Shown here: positions 43,537 through 54,869 of the stretch, piece after piece
How positions within the stretch are numbered: position 1 is the stretch's first letter
Layout: every line of letters starts with the position of its first letter
DNA from: Omphiscola glabra
Lineage: Eukaryota > Mollusca > Gastropoda > Lymnaeidae
NCBI GenBank assembly: GCA_964017045.1
Contig: OZ024799.1
Location: 27,415,596 to 27,479,595, forward strand
Direction of reading: 5' to 3'
Length of the DNA: 64,000 nucleotides
Notes under the pieces: model-generated
Seen by the model: the letters and a program-made list of their open reading frames with translations, nothing else
Databases searched by the model: none
Told to the model about the DNA's origin: nothing
Translations under genes and position numbers: made by a program

Positions 43537-44975
43537 ATTAAAGTGACTGTTTAGATATTCAGACTTTAGCTACCACAATCAAAGTGACTTTGTAGATATT
43601 CAGACTTTAGCTACCACAATCAAAGTGACTGTGCAGATATTCAGACTTTAGCTACCACAATCAAAGTGACTTTGCAGATATTCAGACTTTAGCTACCACA
43701 ATCAAAGTGACTGTGCAGATATTCAGACTTTAGCTACCACAATCAAAGTGACTTTGTAGATATTCAGACTTTAGCTACCACAATCAAAGTGACTTTGCAG
43801 ATATTCAGACTTTAGCTACCACAATCAAAGTGACTGTGCAGATATTCAGACTTTAGCTACCACAATCAAAGTGACTTTGTAGATATTCAGACTTTAGCTA
43901 CCACAATCAAAGTGACTGTGCAGATATTCAGACTTTAGCTACCACAATCAAAGTGACTGTGTAGATATTCAGACTTTAGCTACCGCAATCAAAGTGACTG
44001 TGCAGATATTCAGACTTTAGCTACCACAATCAAAGTGACTGTGTAGATATTCAGACTTTAGCTACCACAATCAAAGTGACTTTGTAGATATTCAGACTTT
44101 AGCTACCACAATCAAAGTGACTTTGCAGATATTCAGACTTTAGCTACCACAATCAAAGTGACTGTGCAGATATTCAGACTTTAGCTACCACAATCAAAGT
44201 GACTGTGCAGATATTCAGACTTTAGCTACCACAATCAAAGTGACTGTGCAGATATTCAGACTTTAGCCACCACAATCAAAGTGACTGTGTAGATATTCAG
44301 ACTTTAGCTACCGCAATCAAAGTGACTGTGCAGATATTCAGACTTTAGCTACCACAATCAAAGTGACTGTGTAGATATTCAGACTTTAGCTACCACAATC
44401 AAAGTGACTTTGTAGATATTCAGACTTTAGCTACCACAATCAAAGTGACTTTGCAGATATTCAGACTTTAGCTACCACAATCAAAGTGACTGTGCAGATA
44501 TTCAGACTTTAGCTACCACAATCAAAGTGACTGTGCAGATATTCAGACTTTAGCTACCACAATCAAAGTGACTGTGCAGATATTCAGACTTTAGCTACCA
44601 CAATCAAAGTGACTGTGTAGATATTCAGACTTTAGCTACCACAATCAAAGTGACTTTGTAGATATTCAGACTTTAGCTACCACAATCAAAGTGACTGTGC
44701 AGATATTCAGACTTTAGCTACCACAATCAAAGTGACTGTGTAGATATTCAGACTTTAGCTACCACAATCAAAGTGACTTTGTAGATATTCAGACTTTAGC
44801 TACCACAATCAAAGTGACTTTGTAGATATTCAGACTTTAGCTACCACAATTAAAGTGACTGTGCAGATATTCAGACTTTAGCTACCACAATCAAAGTGAC
44901 TGTGTAGATATTCAGACTTTAGCTACCACAATCAAAGTGACTTTGTAGATATTCAGACTTTAGCTACCTCAATGA
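43537..44975. repeat. Satellite-like array, 41-bp unit, about 35 copies, with HOR
   Basis: The unit is AATCAAAGTGACTGTGCAGA then TATTCAGACTTTAGCTACCAC. Four unit types (TTTGTAG, TTTGCAG, TGTGCAG, TGTGTAG) are arranged non-randomly. The rare variant TACCGCAATC occurs at 43981 and 44309, exactly 328 bp or eight units apart, and the eight unit types that follow are in the same order, giving an 8-mer higher-order repeat. Confidence 0.98.
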
Positions 44976-47309
44976 ATAATAAATTAACGGGTGCATAAAA
45001 ACAGTGCAACGTTTATTTCATCAGTTCTTATTAAATAGAAAGCGTTTGTATTTTCTAAAATGTGCAACGTTGTGACACTGCTCCTGACTAACAGATGGCA
45101 ATTTTAAATAAATACATAGTCTATATACATTAGGTTCCCAACTGCTTTTCTCTTTTTAAGATCAGAATAATAATCAACCTACTGCACCATTTAATAAGAA
45201 TGCATTTTAAAAAAAAAAATATTTTTTTCTTGATGAGACTTAAAAGAACGCAACAAAAAAATATATTTATAATGTTATCGTGAACAAAAATTTCGATTAT
45301 CATGCCAATTCAATTTTTTTAGTTCTAGTTTTAGAACAAAAAAGTAAAATAAATTCTGTGGATTTGGAAAAAAAAATTTGTCAAGTATATCATAGAGATA
45401 ATTTGTAATTTATCTTAAAAATATTAAAGTAGTTTGAAATTCCAAGTAATCATCTCAATCAACTGAATATTTGAAAATGTATATTTTAATTTTCATAGGA
45501 TTTATTTCAGATAAAATCACACATTAATAAATATATATGAGGTCTTTTGTAAAAAAAATTCTCATCTATTTCAGCATAACTATGTCATTCTTTTGTAATT
45601 GATAAAAATAACCTGTTTTAAATACCCATTAAAATTAAAAGACCTTTCTACAAAACATTATTTTTATCTCTTTTTGATTCTGGGAAAACGTGGAAATATT
45701 TATTTATTATATGTAAGTTGTTCGTTTTTTTTGTTTTTATTTTAAATTGCTTTAAACATATAAAATATTGTTAGCAGTGACTTTTGTGATGGAGACCTTT
45801 TTTTGGGCGCATTTAATAAATGCATTTATTTCTTACGTATTTTACCACCCCAATAACCACGAGGAAACTTTTAAGTACCCTATGACTTTCTTGTAATCGA
45901 AAAAAAAAAAACTAAGTACTTGTATATTGAGAGACTCCATGCCAATTTTTGGTTTAGTCTTGCCCCTGCCCCCGGAATTAAAAGTGTATCAATTAAAAAG
46001 TGTCCGCATCACAACTTTGAGCCCCTTTAACATCTAAGGCCTTCTGCCGATGCAGGCTTGAAGAACCAATATGACGGCTCTGTGGGCAAGTTATACCAAC
46101 ATTTTAAACAAGCATATCTCCGGCTGCTCTGCGATTCAGTGTAGAACGGTACAAAACTCAATTCAGTTGAAGTTACGAAAACGTTTCTTGGTAGAGGCTC
46201 GGTGAGCCCCGTCTCCAGACCATGCCCCCGCTTTTACTTGGGAATCTTCCAGCGCGCACAGTTTCTGCTTGCCGCTTTCCCCACGTCAAGCAACGTGAAA
46301 CCATTGGGTTGTATCAAAAGAGTGTGCCAAAGCATTACACTGGGGCAAACCAAAGTAAATTCAGTTTATTTATGGCACTGGGCACTATAATGCCAAATGT
46401 GCATGCTGATAGATGCCCTTCCACCCTCCACGCTGTGCGCTTGAAAAATCCTTAAACTCACTAACGTAGTTTAATAGAAATGCTGAATTCAGGAATTCGC
46501 AAAAATGCACCTCTGGATTTTGAAATAATTAAAACATTTCTGGGTACCAGCTCTCCAGACCCCACCAACCCACTTCGCTCATATGCCATCAGTGCATTTG
46601 TCCGAAAATGCTGCCCTTCGACAGAAAGAAAAAAATGGACACCTGTGCGGATAACCCTCTCCATCCCGCCCTTTTCCTATGCCTCTAATACCCAACCTAA
46701 CATCTGTAATGTCTGTCTGTACCTCCCTCCCCCCCACCCCATCCCCGTTTCGGAAGAAATTGTCTGAAAGAAACAATGCTTCCACTTTCTTTCCGTTCTT
46801 CTATCTGTGGTTTAGCTCGGTACTTTCATCCATTCTTATTCTTGTATTTCATTTTTAGATATAGGTATGATGTACATATATAATGTAAATTAAATGTATA
46901 ATCTTATTCATGTTTTTTTTTGTTGTAGTGATAAAAGAATTTACCGAAACATTTGAATGTGTATTTTTTCTCATCATACTTAAAACTTAACTAAATCTTA
47001 TTATATTGTTTTGTTTATTATTTTATGTTTCTAATTATTTTTACTTAAAAGCTTCATTGCAGTCTAGCCCTTTGACAAAGAGATGAATGTCAAGGCCACT
47101 TCTTAAAAACAATGTCAGAAATAATCTTCATCTGTCTCAATCTTAACCGGTCCTTTTTATTTCTGCTCTTTCTGGTGTTCAAAAATATTGTTAATTTGTT
47201 AACATAAGCAAGAACCCCTGGGGGCACTGTCAACACAATAATCGTATGACTTTAATGGTTTTTCAAACTTAAGGCAGCTAGCAACAAATATATAATGACA
47301 TATTCTTAA
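44976..47309. other. Long AT-rich stretch without a recognised gene
   Basis: 44976-46000 is very AT-rich. 46020-46790 is more mixed and has short frames on both strands, but no splice-linked set of exons or known motif could be identified. Confidence 0.45.
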
Positions 47310-47405
47310 TGTTCTGCCCACTCATCCACATAGATAACCACACTTAGCGCCCACTCATCCACATAGAAAACCACTTTTAGCGCCCACTCATCCACATAGA
47401 ATATG
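47310..47405. repeat. Tandem repeat, about 31-bp unit, 3 copies
   Basis: GCCCACTCATCCACATAGAA plus AACCACTTTTA. A separate 12-bp repeat (TTTCACCAACTA, three copies) lies at about 47535-47577. Confidence 0.9.
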
Positions 47406-48069
47406 CATACAAGTAATGCACTTTATAAGAATCCCAATTAGTGCCCCCCCCCCCTTTTTTTTTTAGGCTCGCAACCGCACATTTTTTCCACGCCCCTGAG
47501 CAATATTAATATTTTAATTCTTTTAAACTGCAGATTTATTTCACCAACTATTTCACCAACTATTTCACCAACTATTTCAGAAAAACAAGAGAAAAGATTA
47601 CGCACCAAACGCACCAAACGCACTTGCTTAACTTATTTAAAAAACAAAAAAAAGCACAGTTATCGGGAATTTCCCTTCATCTTCCGAGTTAAAAACGGGA
47701 AAAAATGATTTTGGAGGGTTGGGGGGTGGGGCTGAAAATGTAATAGAATGTGTTGTCAAGTTTCAGCTCGATGTGTTGATGGGAAGTGGGTCAATTAGCC
47801 GATGAAAGATTTTTGCCGGCCACGAACAAAGACGAAGTTAACATAAAGGATTTAAAGATAGAACTTATCTACCGCTAATAGCAAACTCTACAAGTTACAT
47901 TCAACAAATGAAAAAAGTCATGACCGATTGCATACAGCAATGCTTCATGGTGTTTTAGAATGAACCTACATTATAGCCATAAGACCAACTCACCTGGCCA
48001 ACAAATCCATAAGGTGTCACAATACAATAGAGACACATAGTGAAATATATCTCATCGACGTGAGCATTT

Positions 48070-49165
48070 TTTTTTTATTTGACTCGTCATTTTAAAACGT
48101 CCACCGCTCTCTTCATTTTGTGACCAAAGACAATCTGGGTTAAAAAACAAAACAAAATCTGTAGGGAAGAGAGTGCCAGGTGAGTCCACGTGAGAGACAA
48201 GCGCGTGCGTTGTTGACTCACCCCACGCGTGCCTCTGATCCTGTATCAAATGCACAAACCTGGTTCCTGTCATGGTTAAATTCATAGCGTGGTTGTCATA
48301 ACGTGTACAGTTGATTGGGTGGCACAACTTCGGGGAGTCCCAGACCAATAGTGAGTAGACACCCATTGTACAATAGTGAGTAAACAACCAAAGTACAATA
48401 GTGAGTAGCCACCCATTGTAATATTTTTTTTTAATTGACGGGATGGGGAAAAAGGGCTTTTTAATGGAAACACGCGTGTGTAGACTGTAGATTGTAGTCT
48501 GTAGATTGTAGTCTGTAGATTGTAGTCTGTAGACTGTAGTCTGTAGACTGTAGTCTGTAGACTGTAGTCTGTAGACTGTAGTCTGTAGACTGTAGTCTGT
48601 AGACTGTAGTTTGTAGTCTGTAGACTGTAGTCTGTAGTCTGTAGACTGTAGTCAGTAGTCTGTAGTCTGTAGACTGTAGTCTGTAGTCTGTAGACTGTAG
48701 TCTGTAGACTGTAGTCTGTAGTCTGTAGTCTGTAGACTCAATGACATCTTTGGAATAAAAAACAACAACGTGTGCGAGTTTCTTGGTAGTGGTTTTTGAA
48801 TGTATAGGAGCATGACATTTTGACCCACATCAATGTCAGAGTCAGTGTTGACATCGTTAATGTACTCCCAAAGTCCTGATTAATAAATACAATAGAATAA
48901 CAATATATTGACGCAAATTTTCCGTCTACTCCGTATTCACGGTAGTTATAGGGTACATCTGACAACTGTAAAATTTAGAACCGCTGTTGTACACCTGAGG
49001 ATTGGCCTGACACATATCAGGGGTGAGCACCGATGTGGTAATTGAAGCCAGCGGCTTATATTTGCCTTCTCCTGGGCCTGTCAAAGAGAACAGCGCGAAG
49101 CTGTCACTGGCACCAAAGCTTGGGATGGTCCAACATGCATCAAAAAGTTGGTCTCTGCGAGCCAT
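48070..49165 (-). other. Candidate exons of an unidentified minus-strand gene
   Basis: Two minus-strand stretches look more protein-like than the background. At 49146-48960 the frame reads DACWTIPSFGASDSFALFSL, then TGPGEGKYKPL and TPDMCQANPQVYNSGSKFYS, with a possible CAG/GTGTAC donor. At about 48340-48070 it reads LCHPINCTRYDNHAMN and later ALVSHVDSPGTLFPTD, with strong pyrimidine-rich acceptor-like sites inside. A minisatellite (48481-48738) separates them. I do not recognise the family and cannot prove the exons belong together. Chance frames are quite possible. Confidence 0.2.
48481..48738. repeat. 7/14-bp minisatellite TCTGTAGACTGTAG
   Basis: About 18 copies of CTGTAGACTGTAGT, with half-unit (CTGTAGT) insertions and early copies reading GATTGTAG. 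Confidence 0.97.
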
Positions 49166-49240
49166 GGTATAAATGACCTGCTATTGTCTCTGAGAGCCAT
49201 GGTATAACGACTTGATACTGTCTCTGCGAGACATGGTCCA
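49161..49240. repeat. Short tandem repeat, about 33-bp unit, 2-3 copies
   Basis: GAGCCATGGTATAAATGACC ... TGTCTCTGAGAGCCATGG is repeated with substitutions. Confidence 0.8.
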
Positions 49241-49732
49241 AGTCACCGAACTGCTCTAAGTAGGGCAACAAATTGTAAGGCTTTGGTTCTCACGTCGTAA
49301 AAATTCGATACCAACTCTGTTGGAAACCTTCGATGGCCTTTTTTTTCAAGTGGAAGTTGGGGATTCACTAAGGGTGGAACTTTTTGTTTAATTTGAGAGG
49401 TTGCATTTTCAGTCCACTGCAGAGCTTTTTCGTGGAATAGGAAGGAGGGGCAAAATTCTTTTCCCATCGTGGGCAGCAGCAATCATTGCTACGACACTAC
49501 TTGTCTCTGTCTGCACCTAAGATGCTCTAGAAACACTTGCAAACACACCCTGTTGTTTAACTGTGTGATCTACACCATCTGCCAGGTAACTTCTCCTCGT
49601 ATCAAAGTAACAGACGGCGTCGGATTGATAAACACCATAAATGGAGCCCTCACTTTTTAATACCCCGGACGGGTGAGCAGAGGTGGGGGTATATCCACAT
49701 TTGACAACCCCCTAGGGTTTTAGAAAAGCAAG

Positions 49733-49817
49733 GTATGTAGGAGCTTGTAATTGAAAGACAGGACAATAAAAGATGAACGTTCATTGTCCTGTCTTTCTAT
49801 TGCAAGCTTCCACATAC
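49733..49817. other. 85-nt long hairpin (35-bp imperfect stem)
   Basis: 49733-49767 and 49783-49817 are inverted repeats of 35 bp with about five mismatches: GTATGTAGGAGCTTGTAATT and AAAGACAGGACAAT pair with ATTGTCCTGTCTTT and GCAAGCTTCCACATAC. The 15-nt loop overlaps a perfect 10-bp palindrome (TGAACGTTCA). Size and shape fit a microRNA precursor, but also a tiny palindromic MITE remnant. Expression is unknown. Confidence 0.6.
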
Positions 49818-50374
49818 TTGTTTTTATATCTCCTTCACGCGCCTTGAACGGAATCCTTTTTATGGGTAATCGTATCACTACGACAAGAGAGCGAACCACC
49901 CGTGAGGGGTGGGGAGGGGGGCTTGGAGAGGCCTACTCCTGGATGTTATCGCTCGCGCACCAGGCCACATCGGCAGCCTGCACTATATATTATACACACG
50001 TTTCAGGAAACTATCACCATCAGACACTTATGATCTGTTAATGTATAGACATTTAGTATGGTGTCATGTATATTTTAAATTATCCTCTATAATAATTGAT
50101 TTCTATAATAATTAAATCTTCTTTTTCAGTCATGATACCTGGTTACAATCAACAAAATAATTGATTAAACACATAGTACCAGCCACGGAAATAATTGATG
50201 AGAGATTGGGTACTTTCGGTTGACCCACCTGAGCGTGCCGACACTGGTTTCGTTTAATGTTACCCTCTGTAACGTTGTAAACAATTCACTTACGTCGGTA
50301 TTGTGTGGAATAAACAGATTTCCTGCAAAACATGGCCATGAATAAGTTTAAGATAACAACTCATCTCTCCTTCT
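49818..50374. other. Intergenic sequence, no recognised gene
   Basis: Nothing recognised. Confidence 0.5.
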
Positions 50375-50990
50375 ATCTCACTATTTGTCTTTCTCTTTCT
50401 CTCTCTCTCTCTGACTACCACTCCTCTTTATTTCTCCACATCTCTTTCTCTTTATAACCTTCTCTCTCTTGCTCTCTCTAAATTTTTCTTTTTTCTCCCC
50501 TTTTCTCTCTCCGTTTCTCTCTCGCTCCGAAACAGTGTGTATCTCTCTTTTATTCTGTCTCTCGCTCACTGTCTTTCTCTGTCTCTCTCCTACTAGTTCT
50601 CCGTCTCTCACATTGTCTCTCTTTCTAAGTATCTCCCACTGTGCCTCTGTGTATAGTATATGTATGTCTAACTCCACCTCTTTCACTATCTGTCTCACTC
50701 TCTTTACTGTCTCTCTCTGTCTCTCTCACATTGATTTTCTTTCTCTCACTCCCTGTCCCCCCTCTCTCTCTCTCTCACTTCCCCGCTCTCTCTCACTCTC
50801 CGACTCTCTGTCTCTCTCTAACTATTTCTCAGTCTCTCAAAATATCTTAAACTCTGTATCTTTATACGTATCTCTCGCATTCTATCTCCGTCTGTCCCTC
50901 TCTGTGTATGTATGTCTCTCGCTCTCCGTCTCTCTCTCTCTCTCTCATCCCCTATGCGAATGCACCAGCGCAATTAATTTATTTTCTTTC
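50375..50990. repeat. CT-rich low-complexity tract
   Basis: About 600 bp of interrupted TCTCTCTC. Ser/Leu-rich and Arg/Glu-rich frames across it are artefacts. Confidence 0.93.
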
Positions 50991-51002
50991 TCTTAGGCCT
51001 TG

Positions 51003-51310
51003 CTGTTTATGCAACTCATACCATCTTGTTTTCTGCAAGCGGTGAGACAATTGACTAGATGTGATTATGCAACTCATACCATCTCGTTTTCTGCAAGCGG
51101 TGAGACAATTGACTAGATGTGATTATGCAACTCATACCATCTCGTTTTCTGCAAGCGGTGAGACAATTGACTAGATGTGATTATGCAACTCATACCATCT
51201 TGTTTTCTGCAAGCGGTGAGACAATTGACTAGATGTGATTATGCAACTCATACCATCTTGTTTTCTGCAAGCGGTGAGACAATTGACTAGATGTGATTAT
51301 GCATCTCACA
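51003..51310. repeat. Tandem repeat, 59-bp unit, 5 copies
   Basis: GTTTTCTGCAAGCGGTGAGA, CAATTGACTAGATGTGATTA, TGCAACTCATACCATCTTG. Copies are nearly identical, differing mainly at CTTG/CTCG. Confidence 0.97.
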
Positions 51311-51377
51311 TCCCCAACCCTTGGATAAGGGGGGATAAGCCGCTTATGCTGATAATACCGATGGTATCCAATGTTAA

Positions 51378-51795
51378 TTATTGCTGATATGAGCTTCACA
51401 TGATGGTAAAGGTCATATTGCTGATATGAGCTTCACATGATGGTACAGGTCATATTGCTGATATGAGCTTCACATGATGGTACAGGTCATATTGCTGATA
51501 TGAGCTTCACATGATGGTAAAGGTCATATTGCTTATATGAGCTTCACATGATGGTAAAGGTCATATTGCTGATATGAGCTTCACATGATGGTAAAGGTCA
51601 TATTGCTGATATGAGCTTCACGTGATGGTAAAGGTCATATTGCTGATATGAGCTTCACATGATGGTAAAGGTCATATTGCTGATATGAGCTTCACATGAT
51701 GGTACAGGTCATATTGCTGATATGAGCTTCACATGTTGATGGTACAGGTCATATTGCTGATATGAGCCTCACATGTTGATGGTACAGGTCATGAA
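51378..51795. repeat. Minisatellite, 37-bp unit, about 11 copies
   Basis: ATTGCTGATATGAGCTTCAC then ATGATGGTAAAGGTCAT. The last two copies have a 3-bp insertion (ATGTTGATGG). Confidence 0.97.
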
Positions 51796-52237
51796 AACGT
51801 ATGTGCTACCGGTTAACTTAAACAGCCAGTTTGACAATATCAAAGTTTAAAAAAAAAAAAAACAACAAAGAGAAACACACAAACTAATCAACAAACTTGA
51901 AATATGCTCGGTTAATTAGTGCACGGCCCTGAATACACGTGCGTCACAGCAAGATCGATGATTGCTGGTGAGAACTAAAATAAATATCATCAAAGATCAT
52001 TCCGAGAATCTTACTTTATTCCGTGTTAAATAAAAAAAAAATTATATACTTTTTTTGTTCTTACAAGGATTACAATGGGAAATTACGTCACTTTTTTTCC
52101 AAGAGGTGATTAAAAAAATAATGAAAATTTAATAAAATTAAAATGTGATTTCCTTTTTGTTTGATTAGAAGCGAGATGTCCGCATTTCAAAATAAATAAA
52201 TTTAGAAACTTTCACTTCTCAAAATCAAAACACACAA
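51796..52237. other. AT-rich intergenic sequence
   Basis: No gene recognised. Confidence 0.5.
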
Positions 52238-53130
52238 AGTGGTGGTCCAGCAAGCTGTGGTCCAGCGAAAGGGTGGTCCAGAAAGTGGTGGTCCAGCTAG
52301 CGATGGTCAAGCTAGTGGCGGTCCAGCTAGTGGTGGTCCATCAAGCTATGGTCCAGCTAGTGGGGTTCAGTGCAGCTAGTTGTTGTCAAGCAAGTGATGG
52401 TCTAGCAAGTGGTGGTCTAGCAAGTGGTGGTCCAGCAAGTGGTGGTCCAGCAAGTGGTGGTCTAGCAAGTAGTGGTTCAGCAAGCTGTGGTCCAGAAAGT
52501 AGTGGTCCAGAAAATGGTGGTCTAGAAAGTGGTGGTCCAGAAAGTGGTGTTCCAGCTTGCGATGGTGAAGCTAGTGGTGGTCCAGCTAGTGGTGGTCCAG
52601 CAAGCTGTGGTCCAGAAAGTGGTTGTCCAGCTAGTGGTGATCTAGCAAGTAGTTGTTCAGCAAGCTGTGGTCTAGAAAGTGGTGGTCCAGCAAGTGGTGG
52701 TCTAGCAAGGGGGGTTCAGGAAGTGGTGGTCCAGGAAGTGGTGGTCCAGTAAGTGGTGGTCCAGCAAGTGGTGGTCTAGCAAGTGGTGGTCTAGCAAGTG
52801 GTGGTCTAGCAAGTGGTGGTCCAGCAAGTGGTGGTCCATATAGTGGTTGTCCAGCAAGTGGTGGTCTAGTAAGTGGGGGTTCAGCAGGTGGTGGTTCAGT
52901 AGTGGTGGTCTAGCAAGTTGTTGTCTAACAGGTGGTTGTCCAGTAAGTGGCGGTCCAGCAAGTGGTGGTCCAGCTAGCGGTGGTCTAGCAAGGAGTGTTC
53001 AGGAAGTGGTGGTCCAGTAAGTGGTGGTTCAGCAAGTGGTGGTCTAGCAAGTGGTGGTCTAGCAAGTGGGGGTCTAGCAAGTGGTGGTCCAGCAAGTGGT
53101 GGTCTAGCACGTGGGGGTTCAGAAGGTGGC
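52238..53130. repeat. Minisatellite, 15-bp unit, about 58 copies
   Basis: Imperfect GGTGGTCCAGCAAGT with GGTGGTCTAGCAAGT and GAAAGT variants. The 15-bp period gives Ser-Gly-Gly-Pro/Leu-Ala frames that resemble a structural protein but have no start context, signal peptide or flanking exon. Confidence 0.96.
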
Positions 53131-54527
53131 CACTAACATTGACAAACGTAACTTCGATTCCTGGACGTTAAACGTTTATTTGTAATTTAGTTTTCTATTA
53201 TGTGAAATATAAACGTTATACATAATGAAAACATCAATGGCTCACTTTTAGTGTAACTTTTGTCGGGATCATCACTAGTCTTTTATAATATGTTGTTACA
53301 ACAGTCATACTTGGAGAAACAAAATGATTTGGATTGGGGGGGGGTGGGGTGGGGGGACCATGTTCTTGTGTGTGTGTGTGTAACACAGTGTCTTAGGAAG
53401 GGTGTGCGAAATAGACAGTCCGGCCCGGGCAAAACTTTTATTTTATTGTTAGGGCGGCATTTTCGGCCATCTGCACATTTTCTTAGCCAAGTTTAAGGTG
53501 GGAAGTGGACTGGCAAAATGTTTGTCTCGCGATAGGCGGCATTGCGACACTGGCGTAACTTTTACTTTTCGATTTTTTTCTCTGTTTTGTAAGTGGAATA
53601 ATGGGATAGCAGTTTGCAGTACTTGAAATCGAAGATTTCTCTGAATTGTCTGTAGTATTTAGGTGTGATTTAAAGACCTTTGCCAGAAAGAGACCAGAAT
53701 TATGGTAAAATAAATCAAGTTGGCACAAATAAAGAGAGACAATCTAAAGTTGTACTGTCTCCACGTGTTAAAACATTAATTGCCTCCCTTTATTTTCAAG
53801 CTTGGACAGGTACGAAACATCCTTGGATTCATTCGTTTCTTTATCAGCAAAATGTGTTCTGTGGGGGTTGTGGTAGTGTGTGGTGTAATGTGGTGCAGAG
53901 GAAATAGAATGCAATAAATATGTATGAATTTTTTTTTTTAAAACATCGATATAATGTTAAAAATAGAATTAATGCTAACAACCAATTTCAGGTAACATCT
54001 GCTTGATTACTCAGGATCCAATTTTTCATTACTTCACACAACCATGTAATTACAGTAACCACACATGACATCAGATACCATGTGAACTTCCTTGATTGAC
54101 GTGTCATTGTCACATGATGTTTATAGGATATAATTAATGTTCAGTCCAGTCAGGGGCAGAGCTCAATAATTAATTGTTGTAGGTTGAATAAAAAGATTAT
54201 ATTACAGCTTTATTTTTTTAGTGGAGTTGGGCGGCAAAATTCTTGTCCCTCCATGGGCGGCTATAACCCTAGGCTACGCCCCTTGTGGTTTTGTCATAAA
54301 ATCTTGACTATTATTGAAAATGTTATGAAAGGTTTTAGTTTCAAAATTTATTTTAATTTTAATGAAGTCAGTCACTGGATTTAGGGGAAAATCGTTAAAG
54401 GATTTAATTTAATTTTTTTTTAGGTCATATGATTTAACGAAATATCATAAGATGATTTAGTTACTGAATCCTTTGCAGTTGTAAACAATGTTGTTGTTTT
54501 TCAAAAGTAACTTGTGCAATGTGGTAG
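53131..54527. other. Intergenic sequence, weak element ends only
   Basis: A possible degraded MITE lies at 54151-54285 (CAGGGGCAGAGC...GGCTACGCCCCTTG) without a target duplication. A G-rich tract is at 53335-53357. No gene recognised. Confidence 0.4.
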
Positions 54528-54869
54528 ACACAAACATCGAGGGACCCAACATCACATCTACGCTACTCTGTCGTTGACAGTGTTCGCATCGATCCAAAGA
54601 TATTTGACAAGCCGTCAGCGGTGTTTCGCCTGACCATCTATGATGTCACTGGCTCTGCTGTGTTCGAGCCATTGATTTCTGGCACGCCGGAAGTCGGGCG
54701 ACGTGACGAGATTTCCTTTTCCGTAAACTCGAAAACAATCAAATCGGACATTTCTAGAGTTGAAGCTATCGGGGGAAAAATAATAAAGCAATGGAGGGAC
54801 AGTTTAAGTAAAGGAGAAATGGAGGAAGCACTAAGATTCCTACAGATTTTTAAGTCCTCTATATTTTAA
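54528..54869 (+). CDS. Candidate exon or ORF of unknown function
   Basis: A stop-to-stop frame of 113 codons reads RYSVVDSVRIDPKIFDKPSA, FRLTIYDVTGSAVFEPLISG, TPEVGRRDEISFSV, then AIGGKIIKQWRDSLSKGEME and ends ALRFLQIFKSSIF. The composition is mixed, with an alternating beta-like first half and an amphipathic helical second half, and is not repeat-derived. No ATG starts the frame. A TTGACAG acceptor-like site at 54580 or GTGGTAG at 54527 could begin it as a terminal exon. No upstream partner exon was found. I do not recognise the family. It could be a real last exon, an old pseudogene or chance. Confidence 0.35.
   Translation, partial: TQTSRDPTSHLRYSVVDSVRIDPKIFDKPSAVFRLTIYDVTGSAVFEPLISGTPEVGRRDEISFSVNSKTIKSDISRVEAIGGKIIKQWRDSLSKGEMEEALRFLQIFKSSIF

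Noticed and set aside
49243..49482. 79-codon minus-strand ORF with a stretch recalling a gypsy-type RT-RNase H linker (ALQWTENAT)
   Set aside because: The resemblance is limited to a few residues and no adjacent RT or RNase H motif is present.
50381..50996. Ser/Leu-rich ORF of 175 codons and an Arg/Glu-rich ORF on the other strand
   Set aside because: Both are products of the CT-rich low-complexity tract.
52273..52913. Gly/Ser/Pro-rich ORFs resembling a silk or collagen-like protein
   Set aside because: They result from the 15-bp repeat; frames break whenever the period slips, and there is no start context, signal peptide or conserved flank.
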